A stretch of 64,000 nt of DNA from Streptomyces roseoviridis. Its GTDB lineage: Bacteria; Actinomycetota; Actinomycetes; Streptomycetales; Streptomycetaceae. How positions within the stretch are numbered: the stretch's first letter is position 1; each line of letters starts with the position of its first letter. The position numbers and the translations under genes were made by a program. Location: assembly GCF_039535235.1 (NCBI RefSeq), contig NZ_BAAAWU010000001.1:620001-684000 (forward strand), written 5' to 3'. The notes below the pieces were generated by a model. The model was not told the origin of the DNA and made no database searches. It saw only the letters and a program-made list of their open reading frames with translations. Positions 7,917-14,906 of the stretch are shown piece after piece.

Positions 7917-8483
7917 ATGACGACGGCAACGACGACCACCGACGAGCGGGCCCTGAAGGAACTCCAGCGCGAACACGGCGGGGCCCTGCTCGCCTTCCTC
8001 CTCGGACTCACCCACGGCGACCGGCAGCGCGCCGAGGACCTGGTGCAGGAGACCCTGGTCAGGGCGTGGCTGCACCCCGAGGCCTTCGACTCCCCGTACG
8101 AGTCGATGCGGCCCTGGCTGTTCACCGTCGCCCGGCGGCTCGCCATCGACGCGCGCCGCGCCCGGCTGTCCCGGCCCGCCGAGACCGGCGACGGGATGCT
8201 CGCGCTCACCGCCGCCCCGGCCGACCCCACCGAGTCCTGCGACGCGGCGCTCGACGTCCGGGCGGCGGTGCGGGGCCTGAGCCCCGAGCACCGCGCGGTC
8301 CTGGTCCGGCTCTACTTCCACGGGCTGACCGTCAACGAGGCCGCGGCCGACCTCGGCATCCCGGCCGGCACCGTCAAGTCCCGCTCGCACTACGCGCTGC
8401 GCCAGCTCGGCCACCGGCTCCCCGGCTACCGGCCGTCGCGCCGCGGGACCGTTGCCCGGCCCACCGCCGCCGCCCCACAATGA
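7917..8483 (+). CDS. ECF-type RNA polymerase sigma factor
   Basis: 188 residues from the ATG at 7917. Region 2 covers about residues 20-85 (LLAFLLGLTHGDRQRAEDLV, QETLVRAWLHPEAF, MRPWLFTVARRLAIDARRAR). Region 4 covers about 120-170 (LSPEHRAVLVRLYFHGLTVN, EAAADLGIPAGTVKSRSHYA). Both core and promoter-binding regions are complete. There is no adjacent anti-sigma gene; the next gene is a thioesterase starting 4 bp after the stop. The palindrome at 7893-7908 may be a control site. The target regulon cannot be told from the sequence. Confidence 0.9.
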   Translation: MTTATTTTDERALKELQREHGGALLAFLLGLTHGDRQRAEDLVQETLVRAWLHPEAFDSPYESMRPWLFTVARRLAIDARRARLSRPAETGDGMLALTAAPADPTESCDAALDVRAAVRGLSPEHRAVLVRLYFHGLTVNEAAADLGIPAGTVKSRSHYALRQLGHRLPGYRPSRRGTVARPTAAAPQ

Positions 8484-8487
8484 CGTC

Positions 8488-8901
8488 GTGACGCTGACTC
8501 TCGCCGCCGCCGAAAAGATCCTCTCCGACAACTTCGCCCCCTGGGTGCTCGACCTGGGGCTCTCCGTCGACTCCGTCGACGGCCAGGAGGCCGTCCTGCG
8601 GCTGCCCTGGTCCGACCGGCTCGCCCGGGAGGGCGGCGGGCTCTCCGGCCAGGCGCTGATGGCCGCGGCCGACACGGCGACGGTGATCGCGGTGGCCGCG
8701 GCCCGCGGCGGCTTCGTCCCGATGACCACGGTCCAGCAGTCGATCAGCTTCCAGCGCGCGGTGGCCGGCGCCGACGTCCTGGTGCGGGCGCGGCTGACCA
8801 AGGCCGGGAAACGGATGGCCTTCGCGGACATCACGATGACCGCCGAGGGTTCCGAGGAGACCGCCGCCCACGCCACGGCGGTGTACGCGCTGCTCGGCTG
8901 A
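8488..8901 (+). CDS. PaaI-type hotdog thioesterase
   Basis: 137 residues from the GTG at 8488, which gives MTLTLAAAEKILSDNFAPWV. A single hotdog domain shows GGLSGQALMAAADTATVIAV in the position of the catalytic/CoA-binding helix, followed by MTTVQQSISFQRAVAGADVL and VRARLTKAGKRMAFADITM, typical of the PaaI_thioesterase family. Acyl-CoA hydrolysis is expected, substrate unknown. It starts 4 bp after the sigma-factor stop, so the two genes probably form an operon. Confidence 0.85.
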   Translation: MTLTLAAAEKILSDNFAPWVLDLGLSVDSVDGQEAVLRLPWSDRLAREGGGLSGQALMAAADTATVIAVAAARGGFVPMTTVQQSISFQRAVAGADVLVRARLTKAGKRMAFADITMTAEGSEETAAHATAVYALLG

Positions 8902-9129
8902 ACGCACCGCGCGAACCGGCCGGACCGGCCCGTCCCGCTTGCCGCCGGACCAGCCCCGCGCGCCCCTGCAGTTACCGTTCGTCACACGGCCCCCACCTGC
9001 CCCGATGTGGGGCCGGCCCGTGTCCCGATCCACCCGGGCGAGTTGAGCGAATGCGCCCCGCGCGCGCCCTTCTGGGAGGAGGCTCGTCACCGGGGTCTCG
9101 ACCAGGACGTCCGGGAGAAGGTGGAAACG

Positions 9130-9573
9130 GTGCTGCCCGAAAGCACGAACGGCGCCGGCGGAGGCGGTCTCGCCGTCCCCATGGACTGGCTGTGCGCAGA
9201 GTACGTCGCCGACGACGTGATGCGGACCAGCGGGCTCGCCGAGCCCGGTTCGCTGGAGTTCCGGGCCGGGGTGCAGACCCTGGCCCTCACGATCCTGCTC
9301 TCCGGCGACGGGACCGACGGCTGGCTGCGCCGTACCGCCCACGACCACCCCTGGTCCGCCTGGGTCGCCGCCCGGCTCGACGGGGCGCCGCCGGACGGGC
9401 CCGACGCCGCCCTGGCCCGGGACACCTGGCGCCGGCTGCGGGCGACCGAGCTGCGGGCCGCCGACCTGGCCGGGCTCACCGGGCTCGGCGGCGTCGACGA
9501 GGACCGGCAGGTGTGGCTGCCCGCCTGGCAGGTGGGCGTGGCCCTCGGCCACCTCGCACTGCACCTGTGCTGA
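9130..9573 (+). CDS. Hypothetical protein
   Basis: 147 residues if started at the GTG at 9130, which follows GGGAGAAGG at about 9112-9120; the ATG at 9181 (MDWLCAEYVADDVMRTSGLA) is an alternative. The protein is acidic, soluble and mostly helical, with no signal peptide, TM segment or motif I recognise. Tryptophans recur (DWLC, DGWLRR, HPWSAWVAARL, DTWRRLRA, QVWLPAWQVG). Coding is supported by codon bias and a clear stop. It converges with the histidine kinase gene 24 bp away. Confidence 0.6.
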   Translation: MLPESTNGAGGGGLAVPMDWLCAEYVADDVMRTSGLAEPGSLEFRAGVQTLALTILLSGDGTDGWLRRTAHDHPWSAWVAARLDGAPPDGPDAALARDTWRRLRATELRAADLAGLTGLGGVDEDRQVWLPAWQVGVALGHLALHLC

Positions 9574-9597
9574 CGGGCCGCCGGCGCGCGGTGCCGG

Positions 9598-10815
9598 TCA
9601 CACCGCCGGGTGCACGCCCGGACGGTACTTGGGGATCCGTACGGTCACCTTCATGCCCGCGCCGATGCCGGTCTCGATGACCAGGCCGTGCTCCGCCCCG
9701 TACACCTGGCGCAGCCGTTCGTCGACGTTGCACAGGCCCAGGCCCGAGGCGGAGGGCCGCTCGCCGCGCAGGATCTGGCGGAGCACCTCGGGGTCCATGC
9801 CCACCCCGTCGTCCTCGACGGTGACCACGGCCTCCGCGCCCGCGTCCCGGGCGGAGATCACCACCCGGCAGCCCTCGGCGGAGTCCTCCAGTCCGTGCTT
9901 GACCGCGTTCTCGACCAACGGCTGGAGACAGAGGAACGGCAGCGTCACCGGCAGCACCTCGGGCGCGATCCGCAGGGTCACCTTCAGCCGGTCCCCGAAC
10001 CGGGCGCCGGCGAGGGCGAGGTACTGCTCGATGGCGCGCAGTTCGTCGGCGAGCTGGGCGAAGTCCCCGTGCCGGCGGAAGGAGTAGCGGGTGAAGTCGG
10101 CGAACTCCAGGAGCAGTTCCCGGGCGCGCTCGGGGTCGGTGCGGACGAACGAGGCGATCGCGGCCAGGGAGTTGAAGATGAAGTGGGGGGAGATCTGGGC
10201 GCGCAGGGCGCGGATCTCGGCCTCCACGATCCGGGTGCGGGAGCGGTCGAGTTCGGCCAGTTCGAGCTGGACCGAGACCCAGCGGGCCACCTCCGTCGCC
10301 GCCCGCGCCAGGACCGCCGACTCCCGAGGGCCGTAGGCGACGAGCGCGCCGAGCACCCCGTCCTCGCCGGTGAGCGGGGCGACCACCGCCCAGCGCAGCG
10401 GGCACTCGGCGTCGGCGCAGTCGTCGGCGCACCCGGTGTGGGCGGAGCGGCTGCGGCCCGAGGCGAGGGTCCCGGCGACCAGGTCCCTCACCCGCTCGCG
10501 GTGGTGCTCCTCGCCGGGGCCGTCCCAGGCGAGGACGGCGCCGCGGTCGGTGAGGCACAGCGCCTCGGTGCCGAGCAGGGAGCGCAGCCGGCCGGCCGCC
10601 TTCCGCGCGGTGTCCTCGGTGAGTCCGGCGCGCAGCGGCGGCGCGGCGAGCGAGGCGGTGTGCAGCGTGTGGAAGGTGGCGCGTTCGACGGGTGTGCCGA
10701 GGTCGAGGTCGGCGAGCCGGCGTCCCCGGCGGGCGGCGAGCCGACCGAGGACGAACCCGGCGGCGAGCAGCACCGCCCCGGTGGCGCCCGCCGCGGCCAG
10801 TTCGATGCCGGTCAC
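9598..10815 (-). CDS. LytS-type sensor histidine kinase
   Basis: 405 residues from GTG at 10815, whose codon overlaps the stop of the symporter gene (GTGA) and follows GGGGAGG. One N-terminal membrane segment (AAAGATGAVLLAAGFVLGRL), then a GAF-like sensor containing a Cys-rich patch (TGCADDCADAECPL), then the His_kinase (PF06580) box ALRAQISPHFIFNSLAAIAS with the phospho-accepting His. The HATPase follows (LQPLVENAVKHGLED, VEDDGVGMD, ASGLGLCNVDERL). This is the LytS/BtsS/YpdA class that pairs with LytTR regulators, here the gene at 13048. The translational coupling to a solute symporter suggests sensing of that solute or of transport. Confidence 0.9.
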   Translation of the reverse strand: MTGIELAAAGATGAVLLAAGFVLGRLAARRGRRLADLDLGTPVERATFHTLHTASLAAPPLRAGLTEDTARKAAGRLRSLLGTEALCLTDRGAVLAWDGPGEEHHRERVRDLVAGTLASGRSRSAHTGCADDCADAECPLRWAVVAPLTGEDGVLGALVAYGPRESAVLARAATEVARWVSVQLELAELDRSRTRIVEAEIRALRAQISPHFIFNSLAAIASFVRTDPERARELLLEFADFTRYSFRRHGDFAQLADELRAIEQYLALAGARFGDRLKVTLRIAPEVLPVTLPFLCLQPLVENAVKHGLEDSAEGCRVVISARDAGAEAVVTVEDDGVGMDPEVLRQILRGERPSASGLGLCNVDERLRQVYGAEHGLVIETGIGAGMKVTVRIPKYRPGVHPAV

Positions 10816-12557
10816 CGCTCGCCTCCCCTGGACAGCGCCCTGCCGCCGAGCTCCTCCGGCAGGTGCAGCCGGGCCAGGATCGCCGGCGTTCCGGCCGGGA
10901 CGCTGCGCGGGGTGGCGAGGGACACCAGGATCATGCTGAGGAAGCCGAGGGGCACCGACCAGACGGCGGGCCAGGCCATCAGGGTGTGCGGCCACCCCTG
11001 CGGCGGCAGCCCGGCCCGGGTGGCCATGACGGCGGCGAGGGCCGAGCCGCCGCCGAGCAGCAGCCCGGCGACGGCGCCGGGCGGGGTGAGCCGCCGCCAC
11101 CAGATGCCGAGGACGAGCAGCGGGCAGAACGACGAGGCGGACACGGCGAAGGCGAGGCCGACGGCGTCGGCGACCGGCACCTCGGAGGCGACGGCCCCGG
11201 CGCTCAGCGGCACGGCGGTGGCGAGCAGGCTCGCGAGCCGGAAGTCCAGCCGGAAGTGACGGGCGCCCCGCGCGGGCAGCACGTCCTGGGCGAGGACGCC
11301 GGCGACGGACATGGTCAGGCCGGAGGCCGTCGAGAGGAACGCCGCGAAGGCGCCGCCCGCGAGGAGCGCGCCGAGCAGGTCGCCGAGGGCACCGCCGAGC
11401 ATCCGCTCCGGCAGGACCAGCACGGCGGCGTCGGCGGCGCCGGTCAGGGCGAGTTCGGGGGCGTAGATCCGGCCGAGCGCCCCGTACAGCGGCGGCAGCA
11501 GGTAGAAGCCGCCGACCAGGCCGAGGACGACGAGGGTGGTGCGGCGGGCGGCCCGGCCGTGCGGGCTGGTGTAGAAGCGGACGGCGACGTGCGGCAGGCC
11601 CATGGTGCCGAGGAAGGTGGCGAGGATCAGCCCGTAGGTGGCGTACAGCTGGTGGCCGTCGCGGCCGCCGGCCAGCGGCTGGGACCAGCCGAGGGGGTCG
11701 GTGCCGCTGGACGTCCGGGCGGGGACGGGCGTGCCGGCGGGGAAGGCGAGTGCCGTGCCGGCGTCGACGCGGTGGGTGCCGGGGCGCAGCGTGACCGTGT
11801 CACCGTCGTGCGGGCGGCCGTCGACGCGGCCGGTGACGGTGAGCGTCAGCGGTGCCCCGACCTCGATCCGTACCGTGTCGGCGACCCGGACGGCGGTGTG
11901 CTCGCGGAAGACGGCGGGTGCGTCGAAGCGGGCGCGGGGGGCGCCGTCCCCGTACCAGGCGGCGAGGAGGAAGAGGGCGGGGACGAGCAGGGCGGTGAGC
12001 TTGAGCCAGTACTGGAACGCCTGGACGAAGGTGATGCTCCGCATGCCTCCGGCGGCGACGATGCCGGTGACGACGAGGGCGACGACGAGACCGCCGAGCC
12101 AGTCGGGGGCGCCGGTGAGGATCTCCAGGGTGAGTCCGGCGCCCTGGAGCTGGGGCAGCAGATAGAGCCAGCCGATGCCGACGACGAAGAGGCTGGCGAG
12201 GCGGCGGGCCCGCGGCGACTCGAGGCGCGCCTCGGCGAAGTCGGACAGCGTGTACGCGCCGGATCGGCGCAGCGGGGCGGCGACGAGGAGCAGCAGGACG
12301 AGGTAGCCGGCGGTGTAGCCGACCGGGTACCAGAGCATGTCGGGGCCCTGGACGAGGACGAGCCCGGCGATGCCGAGGAAGGAGGCCGCGGAGAGGTACT
12401 CGCCGCTGATGGCGGCCGCGTTGAGCCGGGGGCCGACGGTGCGCGAGGCCACGAAGAAGTCGGAGGTGGTACGGGAGATCCGCAGGCCGAGACCGCCGAT
12501 GAGGACGGTGGCGAGGACGACGGCGGTGACGGCGGCGACCGCGTGGGCCTGGTTCAC
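10812..12557 (-). CDS. Sodium:solute symporter, SSS family (acetate/pyruvate permease-like)
   Basis: 581 residues with about 13 hydrophobic segments. SSS signatures include SRTVGPRLNAAAISGEYLSA (family box near residue 40), LGIAGLVLVQGPDMLWYPVG, YTLSDFAEARLESPRARRLA and GGMRSITFVQAFQYWLKLTA, which resemble ActP-like cation/monocarboxylate symporters. An extra hydrophilic segment of about 75 residues (from GDGAPRARFDAP to SGTDPLGWSQPL, about residues 212-290) is inserted where ActP-type proteins have a loop. It lies 24 bp after a small membrane partner gene and overlaps the histidine kinase gene by 4 bp. Substrate is not determined; acetate, pyruvate or another short carboxylate is likely. Confidence 0.9.
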   Translation of the reverse strand: MNQAHAVAAVTAVVLATVLIGGLGLRISRTTSDFFVASRTVGPRLNAAAISGEYLSAASFLGIAGLVLVQGPDMLWYPVGYTAGYLVLLLLVAAPLRRSGAYTLSDFAEARLESPRARRLASLFVVGIGWLYLLPQLQGAGLTLEILTGAPDWLGGLVVALVVTGIVAAGGMRSITFVQAFQYWLKLTALLVPALFLLAAWYGDGAPRARFDAPAVFREHTAVRVADTVRIEVGAPLTLTVTGRVDGRPHDGDTVTLRPGTHRVDAGTALAFPAGTPVPARTSSGTDPLGWSQPLAGGRDGHQLYATYGLILATFLGTMGLPHVAVRFYTSPHGRAARRTTLVVLGLVGGFYLLPPLYGALGRIYAPELALTGAADAAVLVLPERMLGGALGDLLGALLAGGAFAAFLSTASGLTMSVAGVLAQDVLPARGARHFRLDFRLASLLATAVPLSAGAVASEVPVADAVGLAFAVSASSFCPLLVLGIWWRRLTPPGAVAGLLLGGGSALAAVMATRAGLPPQGWPHTLMAWPAVWSVPLGFLSMILVSLATPRSVPAGTPAILARLHLPEELGGRALSRGGER

Positions 12558-12581
12558 GGGATCCGGCTCATCGGGGACGGG

Positions 12582-12956
12582 TCACCGTTCGACGAGGACG
12601 GTGAAGTCGCGTTCGTTGCGCTCGGCGCGGCGCACGTACCAGCGGGCGACGGCCCAGACGACCGGGTGCACGCCGACGCCGAGCACGCCCCAGACGACGG
12701 CCTCGGGCGCGGGCAGGGCGAGCAGCAGCGGCAGGGAGCCGACGAGCAGGACGAGCGCGCCGAGTCCGGTGAGGGCGGCACGGAGCTGGCTGCGCATCAG
12801 GGAGCGGACGTAGGTGTGGCCGAGGGTGGTCTGCTCGCTGATCTCGGAGCGGGCGGGCGCGTGATGGGGGCGGGGCCGGGGCACGGGGCCGTCGCCGAGG
12901 GCCGTCGCGTACGTGACGGTCTCGCGCCGCGGCCGGCGCTGGGGGTCCTCGGACAT
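12582..12956 (-). CDS. Small membrane protein, DUF485-like symporter partner
   Basis: 124 residues. A charged cytoplasmic N-terminus (EDPQRRPRRETVTYATALGD) is followed by two close TM segments (LTGLGALVLLVGSLPLLLAL and AVVWGVLGVGVHPVVWAVAR) and ends RWYVRRAERNERDFTVLVER. Small two-TM proteins of the DUF485/YjcH type commonly sit directly upstream of ActP-like symporters, exactly as here. Helical charged ends flanking a TM hairpin fit that group, but sequence identity is not assured. It probably stabilises or assists the transporter. Confidence 0.75.
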   Translation of the reverse strand: MSEDPQRRPRRETVTYATALGDGPVPRPRPHHAPARSEISEQTTLGHTYVRSLMRSQLRAALTGLGALVLLVGSLPLLLALPAPEAVVWGVLGVGVHPVVWAVARWYVRRAERNERDFTVLVER

Positions 12957-13047
12957 GGGCGTCCGCTCTCTCACGGTCCGGTGGGTCCGAGGAGTGTACG
13001 CAGAAGGGGCGCGGGCCCGGTAGGGGTCTTCGGCGGGGGTCCGCCGG

Positions 13048-13800
13048 TCAGCCGCCGGCCCGCCGCATCAGCAGGTCGCGCAGGTGGCGGGCGTGGCGGC
13101 GGGAGACGGCGAGTTCGGCGTCGCCGACCCGCACGGAGGTCGCGCCGCCGTCGAGGCGGAGCTCGTCGATGCGGGTCAGGGCGACGAGGTGGCGGCGGTG
13201 GATGCGGACGAAGCCGCGGGCGGCCCAGCGCTCTTCGAGGGTGGACAGCGGGATGCGGACGAGGTGGCTGCCGTGGTCGGTGTGCAGGCGGGCGTAGTCG
13301 CCGTGCGCCTCCACGTAGGCGATGTCGTCGACGGACACGAAGCGGGTGACGCCGCCGAGTTCGACCGGGATCTGCTCGGGCGGTGGGGGGGTGTGGTGCG
13401 CGGCCTGCGCGTGGACCAGGTCGTGGGCGCGGCGCACGGCCTCGGCGAGGCGTTCGCGGCGCACGGGCTTGAGCACGTAGTCGACGGCCTCCAGGTCGAA
13501 CGCCTGGACGGCGAAGCCCTCGTGGGCGGTGACGAACACGATCAGCGGGCGCCGGGCGAAGCCGCCGAGCAGCCGGGCCAGGTCGAGCCCGCCGAGTCCG
13601 GGCATGTGGATGTCGAGGAAGACGACGTCGACGCCCTCGTCCCCGTCGGGCCCCGCCTCCAGGGCGCGCCCGATCCGGCGCAGCGCCTCGGTGGCGTCCG
13701 CCGCGCCCTCGGCGCTGCGCACCCGAGGGTCGGCCCGCAGCAGGTAGAGCAGTTCCCCGAGGGCCGGCGCCTCGTCGTCGACGGCCAGTACGCGCAGCAT
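13048..13800 (-). CDS. LytTR-family response regulator
   Basis: 250 residues. The receiver covers residues 1-120: MLRVLAVDDEAPALGELLYL (acidic pocket DDE), VVFLDIHMPGLGGLDLA (phospho-acceptor Asp), VTAHEGFAVQAF and YVLKPVRRERL (switch Lys). After a His/Pro linker, the LytTR DNA-binding domain begins at about residue 145 (SVDDIAYVEAHGDYARLHT, RIPLSTLEERWAARGFVRIH). It is the expected partner of the LytS-type kinase at 9598. Between the two lie the symporter and its small partner, giving the order regulator, DUF485-like, symporter, kinase. A 91-bp gap separates it from the next gene; it probably controls this transporter. Confidence 0.92.
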   Translation of the reverse strand: MLRVLAVDDEAPALGELLYLLRADPRVRSAEGAADATEALRRIGRALEAGPDGDEGVDVVFLDIHMPGLGGLDLARLLGGFARRPLIVFVTAHEGFAVQAFDLEAVDYVLKPVRRERLAEAVRRAHDLVHAQAAHHTPPPPEQIPVELGGVTRFVSVDDIAYVEAHGDYARLHTDHGSHLVRIPLSTLEERWAARGFVRIHRRHLVALTRIDELRLDGGATSVRVGDAELAVSRRHARHLRDLLMRRAGG

Positions 13801-13830
13801 GCGCGGGAGTCTATTTCAGGCCGCGCGGGC

Positions 13831-14691
13831 CTATTTGAGGAGCTTGGACAGCCGGCGGTCGGCGAGCGGTCTGCCGCCGGTCTGGCAGGTGGGGCAGTAC
13901 TGCAGGGAGGAGTCGCTGAAGGAGACCTCGCGGATGGTGTCACCGCAGACCGGGCAGGGTTCGCCGGTGCGGCCGTGGACGCGCAGGCCGCTCTTCTTCT
14001 CGGCCTTGAGCCGGCCGGCGGCGAGGCCGTGGGAGCGTTCGACGGCCTCGGCGAGGGTGGTGCGCAGCGCCGTGTAGAGGGTGGCGGTCTCCTCCTCGGT
14101 GAGGTTCTGGGTGGGCTTGAAGGGGGACATCTTCGCGGCGTGGAGGATCTCGTCGCTGTAGGCGTTGCCGATGCCGGCGATGAGGCTCTGGTCGCGCAGG
14201 GCGCCCTTGATCTGGCGCCGTTCGCCGGCGAGGAGGGCGGTGAAGGCGGCGAGGTCGAAGTCCTCGCCGAGCGGGTCGGGCCCGAGCCGCGCCACGCCGG
14301 GCACCTCGGCGGGGTCCCGGACGAGGTGGACGGCGAGCCGTTTGGTGGTGCCGGCCTCGGTGAGGTCGAAGCCGTCGCCCCCGGTGAGCGCGACCCGCAG
14401 CGCCAGCGGTCCCTTTCCGGGCCGGGGCGCACCGGAGGGCAGCACGTCCTTCCACTGCAGCCACCCGGCCCGCGCCAGGTGCGTGAGCAGGTGCAGTCCC
14501 CCCGCCTCGACCCCGAGGAACTTGCCGTACCGGGCCACCCCGGTCACCCGCGTCCCGTCGAGCGCGCTCAGCGGCGGGTCGTAGGTCTTGAGCACACTGA
14601 TCGCGACGGGCAGCACGTGGGCGATCTCCTTGCCCACGAGCTGCTCGTCCAGAAACACGCGGAGGGCTTCCACCTCGGGCAACTCGGGCAT
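13831..14691 (-). CDS. Fpg/Nei-family DNA glycosylase/AP lyase
   Basis: 286 residues from MPELPEVEALRVFLDEQLVG. Pro2-Glu3 of the N-terminal PELPEVE motif are the catalytic nucleophile and acid after Met removal. The H2TH domain is seen as GALRDQSLIAGIGNAYSDEI. The C-terminal zinc finger is complete: CPVCGDTIREVSFSDSS...YCPTC. Expected role: base-excision repair of oxidised bases. The sequence does not discriminate MutM (8-oxoG) from Nei-type specificity, though the LKTYDPPL region differs from classic MutM. The stop lies 30 bp upstream (right) of the regulator's start; this is a separate unit. Confidence 0.92.
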   Translation of the reverse strand: MPELPEVEALRVFLDEQLVGKEIAHVLPVAISVLKTYDPPLSALDGTRVTGVARYGKFLGVEAGGLHLLTHLARAGWLQWKDVLPSGAPRPGKGPLALRVALTGGDGFDLTEAGTTKRLAVHLVRDPAEVPGVARLGPDPLGEDFDLAAFTALLAGERRQIKGALRDQSLIAGIGNAYSDEILHAAKMSPFKPTQNLTEEETATLYTALRTTLAEAVERSHGLAAGRLKAEKKSGLRVHGRTGEPCPVCGDTIREVSFSDSSLQYCPTCQTGGRPLADRRLSKLLK

Positions 14692-14906
14692 GCCCACAGC
14701 CTGCCGCACGGGCGGTGCGGGCGCGCGTCGGGAGAGCCACGTGGTCGCGCGGGCGGTGGGATCCGGCGGAGGAGCGGGCTCCCCGGCGCGTCGCCGGGGC
14801 GGACGGCGGCGGAAGAGGACGGTCACCGGCGGCCGGGCGGCGGCGCCGTACGCCTGCCGTCCGGCGGGCAGGCCCCCGGGCGCCGGGCGCCGGGCCCGCG
14901 CCGTGG

